The notes under the pieces were generated by a model. It did no database searches. It was not told the origin of the DNA and was given only the letters and a program-made list of their open reading frames with translations. This document shows positions 16,086 through 24,701 of a stretch of 34,498 nucleotides of DNA, in pieces. The position numbers and the translations under genes are program-made. Source of the DNA: Tychonema litorale BBK16 (GTDB lineage Bacteria > Cyanobacteriota > Cyanobacteriia > Cyanobacteriales > Microcoleaceae); contig NZ_JAKJHX010000004.1 of the NCBI RefSeq assembly GCF_021648855.1, forward strand, positions 1 to 34,498, given 5' to 3'. Each line of letters begins with the position of its first letter. Position 1 is the stretch's first letter.

Positions 16086-16385
16086 GTGAAACAACGACTA
16101 CAAAAAGAAAACATGAAGTTTGAATGTTTAGCCAAGGGAAAAAACATTAGCAATGAAGAAAAGTGCAAATTGATTTTCGATCAAATAGATATTGATCGGA
16201 GTGGTTACATTGATGAATTTGAGCTAAAGACCCTATTGTTAGAGTGGGGATTACCTTCTAATGAAGTTGATGAATACATGGAAAAATATGATGAAAATAA
16301 AGATTTGAAAATCTCCTTTGAAGAGTTTTTTAAGATGTATCCAGTTTGGTCTTTTGCTTACTCTGATATAATTATTGCCAACTAA
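16086..16385 (+). CDS. Small two-EF-hand calcium-binding protein
   Basis: A 99-residue protein from GTG 16086 (an ATG at 16116 gives 89). Two 12-residue loops are visible: 35-46 (DIDRSGYIDEFE) and 69-80 (DENKDLKISFEE). The first is canonical; the second lacks Gly at position six but has all acidic ligands. It ends 12 bp before the globin gene ATG, so the two are probably co-transcribed. The reading frame stays open upstream for about 35 codons (through QFTFDEFYKKIWQIKG) without an ATG, which hints at a lost start or a frameshift near 15985, where an ATG lies in another frame. A candidate Ca2+ sensor subunit for a neighbour; the partner is unknown. Confidence 0.85.
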   Translation: MKQRLQKENMKFECLAKGKNISNEEKCKLIFDQIDIDRSGYIDEFELKTLLLEWGLPSNEVDEYMEKYDENKDLKISFEEFFKMYPVWSFAYSDIIIAN

Positions 16386-16397
16386 TCAGGAAAAATT

Positions 16398-17849
16398 ATG
16401 TCTTTAAATATTGAACTTTTAGAGCAAAGTTTCGATAAAGTTAAACCCCGCGCTAATGAATTTGCAACCAGCTTCTACGAGAATCTTTTTAAAGCTCACC
16501 CAGAAGTGAAACCGCTATTTGCCCATACTGATATGGGAAATCAAGAGAAAAAGCTGTTAAACTCCCTGGTTTTGGTAGTAGAAAATCTCCGCAACCCAGA
16601 AGCTTTGGGGCCAGTGCTCAATGCTCTAGGAGGTAGACACGTCAGCTATGGAGCCATTCCCAAATATTATGGCCCAGTGGGGGAAGCTTTGCTCCTGACA
16701 TTTGAGCAGTATCTTGCTGAAGATTGGACTCCTGAAGTCAAAAAAGCTTGGCTAAATGCTTATAAAGCAATTACTGCGTTGATGTTAAAAGGTGCCGATG
16801 TAGATGCACCAACTAAAGTTGTCCAAGCTGAGAAACCTGCTATTGTATCAAAACCTATCCAAGCTGAACAAAAAACTGCAACTTTAGCAAAATCTTCAAC
16901 ATTAACAGCCGAAACCCCAAAAGAATCTCAGCTATTTCAGCCCACAGCAGAGCCAGAGAAAAAAGCTCTTATATCGGTTCAGTTAGATGGTAAAGCTTTC
17001 AAAGAAATTATCAATAATTTGACCGTTAATTATCAGCAATTTCAGACCAAAATATCAGAACAGCCATTAAGTGAAGTCCTCAAACAAATTCCTAGTAAAC
17101 TTATTGATGCTTTCTGGGAAGCACCAGTATGGTTAGTCGCTGTAGTTGCGGCAGTTATGTTTACGGTATTTCTGATCGTTGTCGATGATAATTCTGTGTT
17201 CGGAGAGGCTTTAGGTGCTGCTGATACTATCAGTTTGGTGGTGGCGCTAGTTCTATTCATTAAAGAAGCTCCAGACCGCAGAAAACAATTTCATTATCAA
17301 GCCTGGAGTATAGTTGATGTCTCACACAATGTTAAAGTTAGTTATGCCAGAATTTTGGCACTACAAGATTTAAATGAGGATAGTGTTTCTCTGAGAGGTT
17401 TGGATGCTCCTGGTGTAGAGTTAGTAGATATTAATCTCTCCCATGCCAATCTGAGTAAAGCCAATTTGATGGAAAGCGACTTGAGTAATGCTAATTTGAG
17501 CTATGCAAATTTAGATAATGCTAATCTCAGTCAGGCTAAACTTAGTGGTGCAAATTTGAGTCATGCAAAATTAGGTTTTGCTAACTTGAGTCAGGCTAAT
17601 TTTAGTAGTGCCAATCTCAATCATGCTAATTTGATTTGTGCCGATTTGAGTCATGCTAATTTAAGTGGTGCTAATTTGAAAGATGCTAGTTTAAGTGGTG
17701 CTAATTTGGAGGGAGCTTACCTCACTGGTGCAAATCTCAAAAATGCTAAGGTTAGCGATTATGAACTGAGTAGTGCTTTCCTGGAAGGTGCGATTATGCC
17801 TAATGGCTCAAAATATAAATCTCTAGAAGATGGGGGTACAAACAATTAA
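16398..17849 (+). CDS. Globin-transmembrane-pentapeptide repeat fusion protein
   Basis: A 483-residue protein. Residues 1-133 are a flavohemoglobin-type globin: Tyr27 at B10 (SFYENLF), Gln49 at E7, and proximal His81 in GGRHVSYGA followed by YYGPVGEALLLTF. A low-complexity Ala/Lys/Thr linker (135-190) leads to two hydrophobic helices (about 243-262 and 270-288). Residues 340-465 are pentapeptide repeats of the A(N/D)LSx type, forming a right-handed beta-helix by family knowledge. There is no reductase domain, so any NO- or O2-reactive role needs an external electron donor. It probably shares a transcript with the EF-hand gene 12 bp upstream. The domains are clear; the function is unknown, with O2 or NO sensing at the membrane the simplest guess. 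Confidence 0.9.
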   Translation: MSLNIELLEQSFDKVKPRANEFATSFYENLFKAHPEVKPLFAHTDMGNQEKKLLNSLVLVVENLRNPEALGPVLNALGGRHVSYGAIPKYYGPVGEALLLTFEQYLAEDWTPEVKKAWLNAYKAITALMLKGADVDAPTKVVQAEKPAIVSKPIQAEQKTATLAKSSTLTAETPKESQLFQPTAEPEKKALISVQLDGKAFKEIINNLTVNYQQFQTKISEQPLSEVLKQIPSKLIDAFWEAPVWLVAVVAAVMFTVFLIVVDDNSVFGEALGAADTISLVVALVLFIKEAPDRRKQFHYQAWSIVDVSHNVKVSYARILALQDLNEDSVSLRGLDAPGVELVDINLSHANLSKANLMESDLSNANLSYANLDNANLSQAKLSGANLSHAKLGFANLSQANFSSANLNHANLICADLSHANLSGANLKDASLSGANLEGAYLTGANLKNAKVSDYELSSAFLEGAIMPNGSKYKSLEDGGTNN

Positions 17850-18663
17850 ATTGATGTCAGATATTGACCATTTTACGATGTGTTAAAATGATGGGGATAA
17901 ATCGCAGGAAAATCAAGGTTTCAACAGGCGATTCACCAACACTGGCAAAAGCCACATTCTTCAGTATTTTACAGCCTATCTACGATCTCCGAATCTTTAA
18001 AAATCTGGCTAAATATCCTGAAGTTGTTTCTAAAACACACTCTTGCAATGTTCAAAAGCCTTGGTACAAAAAATTTCCAAAATGTGCTTATGTTTGGTTG
18101 GGATTCATAGCTTCGTTCGAGACAAAATCTGTACTTCACTCAACTGAGAGTAGGTTTCGACTACGCTCAACCACCGCGCTCAACCAGCAGGGTTTTTAGC
18201 AAATCTGCGGGCTACAACGGGTCTTTTCGTAAAAAAACCGGGTTTCTGGACCCCATGCGTCCAGGACTAACTTTTTTGAAGTTCTGACATCGATCGCCCC
18301 TTTAACCAATAAGTTTTGTAGAAAACCCGCCCTGTACTTCGGTAAGCACCACTTTTTTACCTGCATGACAGCCAAAAAGATTGTGCTAGAATCCTCAATA
18401 CATAGTCGTAGGTTGGGCACAGGCCGAGAAGAACAATCTTCTTGCAGTCTAGGGGAGGTTGTAGGTCAGCCACCATTTGGGTCTTCCCAGTTGAAAGCCA
18501 CCCTGCAACAGCAGCCTAGAATCTGCAACCGCTTTTCCAGTGCGGCAGAGCGGTTGAGAGTGTCACGCTAGAATAAGCAATACGAGTTAACACTCGAACA
18601 CAAACGCCCGCTCAAGCGAGCGTGACCTCAAAACGGGCACATAGCAGGTGATGGGAATAAATC
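17850..18663. other. 814-bp intergenic region before clpC
   Basis: No supportable gene. It contains a TTTCGACTACGCTCAA repeat (about 18155-18170), a family seen again near 26550, an AAACCGGGTTTCTGGAC repeat (about 18232-18248), and a promoter-like motif at 18365-18392 followed by a leader of about 265 nt. An open frame at 17864-18199 reads as non-protein and overlaps the repeats. Confidence 0.6.
18365..18392 (+). promoter_or_regulatory. Candidate clpC promoter
   Basis: ATGACA (18365-18370), a 16-bp spacer and TAGAAT (18387-18392), both five of six to consensus. Transcription would start near 18399 and give a leader of about 265 nt before the clpC ATG. The leader includes an AGAAG/CTTCT stem near 18430 and GTAGGTTGGG near 18409, part of a genomic repeat also seen at 32157. 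Motif match only. Confidence 0.45.
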
Positions 18664-21156
18664 ATGTTTGAACGCTTCACAGAAAAAGCAATAAAAGTAA
18701 TCATGCTGGCCCAGGAAGAAGCACGTCGCCTGGGTCACAACTTCGTAGGGACAGAACAGATCCTCCTGGGTCTGATCGGAGAAGGAACCGGAGTTGCAGC
18801 CAAAGTCCTCAAATCAATGGGGGTCAACCTCAAAGATGCTCGGATTGAGGTCGAAAAAATTATCGGGCGCGGTTCGGGCTTCGTCGCAGTCGAAATTCCG
18901 TTCACCCCTCGCGCCAAGCGGGTTCTAGAACTGTCCCTCGAAGAAGCTCGCCAACTCGGACACAATTACATCGGTACCGAACACCTGCTCCTGGGTCTGA
19001 TCCGCGAAGGTGAAGGAGTCGCGGCCAGAGTCTTGGAAAATCTGGGAGTAGACTTGTCGAAAGTCCGCACCCAAGTGATTCGGATGCTGGGAGAAACCGC
19101 AGAAGTCGCAGCCACTGGTGGCGGTGCTCGCACCAAAACCCCAACCCTCGATGAGTTCGGGTCTAACCTAACTCAAATGGCGGTGGATGGGAAGCTTGAC
19201 CCAGTAGTCGGACGCCAAAAAGAAATCGAACGGGTCATCCAAATCCTTGGTCGCCGTACCAAAAATAACCCGGTACTCATCGGTGAACCTGGAGTTGGCA
19301 AAACCGCGATCGCCGAAGGTCTGGCCCAACGCATCGCTAACAACGACATCCCAGACATCCTGGAAGATAAGCGCGTCGTCACCCTCGATATCGGCTTGCT
19401 CGTCGCCGGTACGAAATACCGGGGGGAATTTGAAGAACGCCTCAAAAAAATCATGGATGAAATCCGCACGGCGGGTAACGTGATTTTAGTCATTGACGAA
19501 GTACACACTTTGATCGGTGCTGGTGCGGCGGAAGGGGCGATCGATGCTGCGAACATTCTCAAGCCAGCTTTGGCCAGAGGCGAACTCCAGTGTATCGGCG
19601 CTACAACTTTAGACGAGTATCGCAAGCACATTGAGCGCGATGCAGCCCTAGAACGGCGCTTCCAGCCCGTGATGGTCGGCGAACCGACTGTTGATGAAAC
19701 GATCGAGATTCTCTTCGGCCTGCGGGAACGCTACGAACAGCACCACAAGCTGAAAATCTTGGATACAGCCCTGGAAGCCGCAGCCAAATTATCGCACCGG
19801 TACATCTCCGATCGCTTTTTACCAGATAAAGCAATTGACTTGGTAGATGAAGCAGGTTCGAGAGTCCGTCTGATTAACTCTCAACTTCCTCCCGCAGCCA
19901 AGGAACTTGACAAAGAACTGCGCCAAGTCCTGAAGGATAAAGACGAAGCAGTCCGTTCTCAAGACTTTGATAAGGCCGGGGAATTGCGCGATCGCGAAAT
20001 GACGATCAAAGCCGAAATTCGCGCTATTTCCCAAGCCAAAAAAACCGACTCGGCAACCCGTGGCGACACTGATCCATCGCCAGTAGTTACCGAAGAAGAC
20101 ATTGCCCAAATCGTGGCAAGCTGGACAGGAGTTCCGGTTAACAAACTGACCGAATCCGAGTCCGAAAAACTGTTGCACATGGAAGATACCCTGCACCAGC
20201 GTTTGATCGGCCAAGACGAAGCTGTCAAAGCCGTTTCCCGCGCCATTCGTCGCGCCCGCGTTGGCTTGAAAAATCCCAATCGCCCGATCGCCAGTTTCAT
20301 CTTCTCCGGCCCCACCGGTGTTGGTAAAACTGAACTCACCAAAGCCCTAGCCGGCTACTTCTTCGGTTCCGAAGAGGCGATGATTCGGTTGGATATGTCC
20401 GAGTATATGGAACGTCACACCGTCTCCAAACTGATCGGTTCTCCTCCTGGCTACGTCGGCTACAACGAAGGTGGACAACTCACAGAAGCAGTCCGTCGTC
20501 GTCCTTACACAGTTGTGCTATTCGACGAAATCGAAAAAGCTCACCCCGATGTCTTCAATATGCTTTTGCAAATATTAGAAGACGGCCGTTTAACTGATGC
20601 CAAAGGTCGCACCGTAGACTTCAAAAATACGCTGCTGATTATGACATCTAACATCGGTTCTAAGGTGATTGAAAAAGGTGGTGGTGGCCTCGGTTTCGAG
20701 TTCAGCGATAACCAAGCCGATGCTACTTATAACCGCATTCGTTCTTTGGTTAATGAAGAACTGAAGAACTATTTCCGCCCAGAATTCCTCAACCGACTTG
20801 ACGAAATTATCGTCTTCCGTCAGTTGAACAGAGAGGAAGTCAAGGAAATCGCTGTCATCATGCTCAAAGAAGTGTTCGGCCGTTTGACAGAACAGGGTAT
20901 CACTCTGGAAGTTACCGAAAAGTTCAAGGAAAGGCTCGTAGAAGAGGGCTACAACCCCAGTTACGGTGCCAGGCCTCTGCGCCGCGCTATCATGCGGTTG
21001 TTGGAAGACAGTTTGGCTGAGGAAATCCTTTCTGGACGCATCAAGGATGGCGACACCGCTATTGTGGATGTGGGTGAGGATGGCATTGTCAAGGTGTTGC
21101 AAGGCGAGAAGCGGGAATTGCTACCCCAAGGTGTGGTGCTGACTAAGGCTGACTAA
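18664..21156 (+). CDS. clpC: ATP-dependent Clp protease ATPase subunit ClpC
   Basis: An 830-residue Hsp100 unfoldase that feeds proteins to ClpP; in cyanobacteria ClpC is the major, usually essential form. In order: two Clp_N repeats ([14 protein letters not shown] and [14 protein letters not shown], within 1-145), AAA-1 with Walker A GEPGVGKT (207-214) and Walker [11 protein letters not shown], a UVR domain of the M-region type ([12 protein letters not shown]), AAA-2 with GPTGVGKT and [14 protein letters not shown], and the C-terminal R-domain ([17 protein letters not shown]). All ATPase motifs are intact and the length is normal. It is monocistronic, with a long leader and a strong terminator. 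Confidence 0.98.
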   Translation: MFERFTEKAIKVIMLAQEEARRLGHNFVGTEQILLGLIGEGTGVAAKVLKSMGVNLKDARIEVEKIIGRGSGFVAVEIPFTPRAKRVLELSLEEARQLGHNYIGTEHLLLGLIREGEGVAARVLENLGVDLSKVRTQVIRMLGETAEVAATGGGARTKTPTLDEFGSNLTQMAVDGKLDPVVGRQKEIERVIQILGRRTKNNPVLIGEPGVGKTAIAEGLAQRIANNDIPDILEDKRVVTLDIGLLVAGTKYRGEFEERLKKIMDEIRTAGNVILVIDEVHTLIGAGAAEGAIDAANILKPALARGELQCIGATTLDEYRKHIERDAALERRFQPVMVGEPTVDETIEILFGLRERYEQHHKLKILDTALEAAAKLSHRYISDRFLPDKAIDLVDEAGSRVRLINSQLPPAAKELDKELRQVLKDKDEAVRSQDFDKAGELRDREMTIKAEIRAISQAKKTDSATRGDTDPSPVVTEEDIAQIVASWTGVPVNKLTESESEKLLHMEDTLHQRLIGQDEAVKAVSRAIRRARVGLKNPNRPIASFIFSGPTGVGKTELTKALAGYFFGSEEAMIRLDMSEYMERHTVSKLIGSPPGYVGYNEGGQLTEAVRRRPYTVVLFDEIEKAHPDVFNMLLQILEDGRLTDAKGRTVDFKNTLLIMTSNIGSKVIEKGGGGLGFEFSDNQADATYNRIRSLVNEELKNYFRPEFLNRLDEIIVFRQLNREEVKEIAVIMLKEVFGRLTEQGITLEVTEKFKERLVEEGYNPSYGARPLRRAIMRLLEDSLAEEILSGRIKDGDTAIVDVGEDGIVKVLQGEKRELLPQGVVLTKAD

Positions 21157-21183
21157 AGTGCGATCGGCTAACCCTAAATTATA

Positions 21184-21230
21184 GCATAAAAGAAGCAGAG
21201 AATCGCTAAAATTCTCTGCTTCTTTTATGC
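21184..21230. terminator. Perfect 20-bp hairpin terminator after clpC
   Basis: Arms 21184-21203 and 21211-21230 are exact complements around a 7-nt loop; the right arm contains TCTTTT. It lies 28 bp after the clpC stop and faces the convergent GNAT gene, so it can serve both strands. Confidence 0.85.
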
Positions 21231-21303
21231 TGAATACATACAGCGGTTCCCGCTGTTATGAGGTGCAATTAATAGTAATGAAATATCATTTTATTGTCGC
21301 TAA

Positions 21304-21348
21304 AGAAACCGGGTTTTTCCCCAAGTCTGTCGCAAAAACCCGGTTTCT
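21304..21348. repeat. AAACCGGG-type palindromic repeat
   Basis: AGAAACCGGGTTTTT (21304-21318) and AAAAACCCGGTTTCT (21334-21348) are perfect complements with a 15-nt loop. Single arms recur near 11022 and 18230. It lies in the gap between convergent clpC and the GNAT gene and may add termination. Confidence 0.65.
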
Positions 21349-21368
21349 GGACACCGTTACGAATTTAC

Positions 21369-21416
21369 CCATGAATTAGAATCCCCGCGCCTGTTTGTCG
21401 GGGAGTATGTCAAACT
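21369..21416. repeat. IS200/IS605-type right-end remnant, copy 2
   Basis: Identical over 48 bp to 11-58 and in the same orientation. As there, the TTTGAC end supplies the last codon (Val) and the TGA stop of the minus-strand gene, here the tandem GNAT protein, and the CCCCG/CGGGG hairpin follows it. No transposase coding sequence is attached. Confidence 0.7.
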
Positions 21417-22369
21417 ATCTTAGCCCACTCTATCCAAGTTTCCATCGGGCGGAAACCGACTGATTGGTAAAGCTTTGTCGCTCCTGTCAAACTATCAGCA
21501 TCGACGCTGAGTTTGGCGGTATTTGCACCGGCGGCTTTTAATCGATGCAAGCCAGCTAATAACATGGCTTTTCCTAAACCCATTTTCCGATAGTCGCGCC
21601 GTGTACCTAATAATTCAATCCAGCCGTCTTTTGTGCTGCTATTATTGTTTTTTTGCGGTTTGATTTGACAGTCGCAGAAAGCTGCAAATTTACGATCGCC
21701 CGAAACAGCAATTAAGTCCAATTCTGGCTGATAATTCGGGTCTTGCATCCAGTATCGCACGGTTTCCGCCGTTAAATCATGATGATTCCAATGATCGATG
21801 AATGACTGGTTGAACATCTCTACCCAAGGTTGGATGTCTTTTTCGCCCGATACGTGGGTTAATGCAAAGTTGGCGGGGAATTCGGGGGTGGGAATGGGAT
21901 CGCAAAGCGATCGGGCCATTGTCCAAAAATAGCGATCGACTCCAAAACCCTGTTTCTCAAGTAGCATGATTTCATCGGTTTTATCCTCCCGGCTGTAGGT
22001 ACGCAATTTTGCAGGTAAATGCTGTGCTTTTCCTACTTCACTCAGCCGTGTTTCTCCCCATTTAATTATGTCTTTTTCTAAGTCTTCACCTCGGACATTT
22101 GGATGCACATAAAACCAGAGACAAGCGTCTATTTCATCGTGGGAATCGGGCATATCTAACAGTGCTAAACCGATGAGTTTATAGTTGCCATCTTCCCATA
22201 ATTGTACGTCGCGGGCTTGGTCAAGTTTGGGTGCATCAAGTATTAGTTTGAGTTCAGTTGCTGAGACTTCTTCGCCGAGTTTGTCGATGGCTTCGCAGAT
22301 TTCGATCAGATTTGCGATCGCACACCAGTCACTTTCGCCCCCGTAAGAGCGCATTTTCAAGGTAGTCAT
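21410..22369 (-). CDS. Tandem GNAT acetyltransferase (mycothiol synthase-like layout)
   Basis: A 319-residue protein with two GNAT folds. The C-terminal one is well preserved, with LLGTRRDYRKMGLGKAMLL as the acetyl-CoA loop and LSVDADSLTGATKLYQSVGF closing the domain. The N-terminal one (about 1-150) keeps the fold-like pattern FYVHPNVRGEDLEKDIIKWG but lacks the Q/RxxGxG/A loop, so only the second is likely to be catalytic. The layout resembles MshD-type acetyltransferases, yet cyanobacteria do not make mycothiol, so the substrate is open. The final Val and stop lie in a repeat shared with uppS. It is convergent with clpC. Confidence 0.85.
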   Translation of the reverse strand: MTTLKMRSYGGESDWCAIANLIEICEAIDKLGEEVSATELKLILDAPKLDQARDVQLWEDGNYKLIGLALLDMPDSHDEIDACLWFYVHPNVRGEDLEKDIIKWGETRLSEVGKAQHLPAKLRTYSREDKTDEIMLLEKQGFGVDRYFWTMARSLCDPIPTPEFPANFALTHVSGEKDIQPWVEMFNQSFIDHWNHHDLTAETVRYWMQDPNYQPELDLIAVSGDRKFAAFCDCQIKPQKNNNSSTKDGWIELLGTRRDYRKMGLGKAMLLAGLHRLKAAGANTAKLSVDADSLTGATKLYQSVGFRPMETWIEWAKIV

Positions 22370-22974
22370 AAAAAACTTACAATCCGTAATTTCGGATTGT
22401 TCCTATTAGTGGATATTGACAAATGAGTACAGTGATTCAGACATTTTGCACAAATGTCAGTAACAGGCAAGATGCCTGTTGCACAAGAAGTAAATGTTCT
22501 TGTGTGGCGGGTTTCGATGTCCGCGCCTAAACTGCTTTTAGTAGGGAAACGGCATTGCCGTGTCCTTTGAGAATGGTGTTGATAAAACTCAGAAACCTGT
22601 TTATATCACCCAGGCTTTCAGGTTTTATCTTATAGCGCAATCATAAAAATTGGTTTGCCCTTTTGGGCTGGTTTTGTGTTTGAATTTATGGCTGGATGTC
22701 GATGAGCCGCGCTCTCTTTCGTTACCGAGCTTGGTGCTTGAGTAACTATCATTTGAATAAAGTTTATTAAGCTAAGTAAAGAAGTCGTCACCTCTGTTGG
22801 GTAGTTGGTTTTTACTTTTGCTATCTAATTCAACTATAACCGCAGGGGTTGTTTTTGGCAAGTTTGAGATGAAGGGAATCTTGCTAGTCCGGTAGGGACA
22901 CGGCAGTGCCGTGTCCCTACAGCCGTCTGGTGTATTTCATCTATTTAATAAACGTTATACTAACGAGGGTGAAA
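22370..22974. other. Repeat-rich intergenic region before the PPK2 gene
   Basis: About 600 bp without a gene. It holds AACAGGCAAGATGCCTGTT (22462-22480, shared with 5406-5424), a degenerate GGGAAACGGCATTGCCGTGTCC string (about 22543-22564) and a perfect palindrome at 22892-22920. The remainder (22580-22880) shows no feature I can name. Confidence 0.6.
22892..22920. repeat. GTAGGGACACGGCA palindrome
   Basis: Fourteen-bp perfect arms (GTAGGGACACGGCA and TGCCGTGTCCCTAC) around a single base. A decayed relative lies near 22540. This is a common palindromic repeat style in filamentous cyanobacteria. It could terminate transcription entering from upstream. Confidence 0.7.
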
Positions 22975-23007
22975 TTTAGACTAATCTTAAACTAACGTTA
23001 AACTAGA
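22975..23007 (+). promoter_or_regulatory. Candidate Pho box (three 8-bp direct repeats) before the PPK2 gene
   Basis: TTTAGACT (22975), CTTAAACT (22986) and GTTAAACT (22997) are spaced at exactly 11 bp. Cyanobacterial Pho boxes, bound by the SphR/PhoB response regulator, are tandem PyTTAAPyPy(T/A) octamers with 3-bp spacers. The second copy differs from that consensus at one position and the third at two; the first is weaker. The array ends 25 bp before the ATG of a polyphosphate-dependent kinase, a sensible target for phosphate control. AGAAGG (23021-23026) is the ribosome site. Motif match, not proof. Confidence 0.55.
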
Positions 23008-23032
23008 ATTTCTGATTGATAGAAGGTTAAAT

Positions 23033-24520
23033 ATGCTCGATAACCTGGATTTAGATATTTCCCTGGATAAGGAAACCTACGATGCCAAAATTGAAGTTTT
23101 AATGCAAAAGTTGCGATCGCTCCAACAAGCCTGCTGGGAAAAAAAACTGCCCATCATCATTGTCCTTGAAGGTTGGGCGGCCGCGGGCAAAGGCGCGCTG
23201 GTCAAAAAAATGGTCGGTTACATGGATCCGCGAGGATTTACAGTACACCCGATTTGGCCGCCGTCAGTCGCAGAGTTGGGCTATCCTTTTTTGTGGCGGT
23301 TTTGGCAGAAACTTCCAGCCCGCGGTCGAATTGGTTTTTTCTATCATTCTTGGTACACTCATGTGCTAGAAGACCGATTGTTCGATCGGGTATCCGATGC
23401 CCAAGTACCCACAGCCATAAGACAAATCAACTCCTTCGAGCGCCAGATGGTAGATGACGGCGCAGCAATTGCCAAATTCTGGGTTCACCTCAGCAAAAAA
23501 GAACTCAAACACCGGCTCAAAAAACTTGAAGAGGACAGCCTACAAGCTTGGCGAGTGCGCCCCGAAGACTGGAAACAAGCCAAAAAATACACAGAATACA
23601 AAACTTTTGCCGAAGAAATGGTCTCCCAAACAGGGACTGGGCCAGCACCCTGGACATTAGTAGAAGGCGATTGCGAACGTTGGGCGAGAGTCAAAGTTCT
23701 CACACAAATGGCAGCCACAATTACAGAAGCCTTAGACAGACAAATGATGCAATCAGTACCGATACAATTGCCACATCAAGAACACTTACAACCTACCGAA
23801 CCAGATTTACTCGCCCAAGTCGATTTAACTCAATCGCTGTCGCCTGAAGAGTATAAACAGCAACTGCGTGAAGAACAAACCCGTTTTGGCAAATTGCAAC
23901 AAAGCATCGACAAAGATCAAATACCTGTGTTAGTGCTGTTTGAAGGCTGGGATGCGGCCGGCAAAGGAGGAGCAATCAAACGTTTGACCGACATCCTAGA
24001 CCCCCGTAGTTACACAGTTAATCCCTTTGCGGCCCCGACAGATGAAGAAAAAGCCCACCAATACCTGTGGCGATTCTGGCGGAAGTTACCAACGGCGGGC
24101 AAAATTAGTATTTGCGATCGGAGTTGGTATGGTAGAGTGCTCGTCGAGCGAGTTGAAGGATTTGCCACCGAACCCGAATGGCGCAGAGCTTACCAGGAAA
24201 TCAACGAATTTGAGGAGCAACTCACCAGTTTCGGTTGTGTCTTAGTGAAGTTTTGGCTGCACATCAGTCCTGATGAGCAACTAAAACGGTTTACAGAACG
24301 ACAAAGTAATCCCTTCAAACAATACAAACTCACCGACGAAGATTGGCGGAATCGCCAAAAGTGGAATTTTTATGAAGTCGCGGTAAATCAAATGATTCAG
24401 CGCACCAGCACGCCGACTGCTCCCTGGACACCAATTGCGGCCGATGACAAGTATTATGCTCGTGTTAAAGTAATTCAAACGGTAACGCAGGCAATTCGGA
24501 ATCAACTGAAACGCCGATAA
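23033..24520 (+). CDS. Tandem polyphosphate kinase 2 (polyphosphate:AMP phosphotransferase type)
   Basis: A 495-residue protein with two PPK2 domains, the layout of class II PPK2 (PAP) enzymes that phosphorylate AMP to ADP using polyphosphate. The C-terminal domain has an intact Walker A EGWDAAGKGG (304-313) and catalytic DRSWYGRVLVERVEGF (362 onward). The N-terminal domain has EGWAAAGKG (46-54), but the second motif reads YHSWYTHVLEDRL, so the Asp and Arg are lost and this half is likely structural, as in characterised two-domain members. A candidate Pho box lies just upstream, pointing to induction on phosphate limitation. Residues 240-270 form the linker. Confidence 0.93.
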   Translation: MLDNLDLDISLDKETYDAKIEVLMQKLRSLQQACWEKKLPIIIVLEGWAAAGKGALVKKMVGYMDPRGFTVHPIWPPSVAELGYPFLWRFWQKLPARGRIGFFYHSWYTHVLEDRLFDRVSDAQVPTAIRQINSFERQMVDDGAAIAKFWVHLSKKELKHRLKKLEEDSLQAWRVRPEDWKQAKKYTEYKTFAEEMVSQTGTGPAPWTLVEGDCERWARVKVLTQMAATITEALDRQMMQSVPIQLPHQEHLQPTEPDLLAQVDLTQSLSPEEYKQQLREEQTRFGKLQQSIDKDQIPVLVLFEGWDAAGKGGAIKRLTDILDPRSYTVNPFAAPTDEEKAHQYLWRFWRKLPTAGKISICDRSWYGRVLVERVEGFATEPEWRRAYQEINEFEEQLTSFGCVLVKFWLHISPDEQLKRFTERQSNPFKQYKLTDEDWRNRQKWNFYEVAVNQMIQRTSTPTAPWTPIAADDKYYARVKVIQTVTQAIRNQLKRR

Positions 24521-24701
24521 ATTGGTAGCAGTGAATGGGTAACAGGTAATAGGGAAAAATAGTAGACAGCAGGAATCAGGCAAAATAGTCAATTCTACCT
24601 GTCTGCGATCGACCGATCACTAATTTTACCAATCAACTATTGCCAGCTATCAATTACCGATTAACTAAATCCAGTAACTTAAATACAGACAATATTGCAA
24701 G

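Noticed and set aside
15892..16089. Plus-strand open frame of 65 codons between two small genes
   Set aside because: It lies out of frame with the more protein-like EF-hand frame over the same bases, and its own sequence is poorly protein-like.
17864..18199. Plus-strand open frame of 111 codons
   Set aside because: It overlaps repeat DNA, has no ribosome site or recognisable motif, and reads as low-quality sequence (KTHSCNVQKPWYKKFPKC and similar), so I treat it as chance.
19173..21102. Several long minus-strand frames inside clpC
   Set aside because: They are complements of a highly conserved coding gene; clpC is unambiguous.
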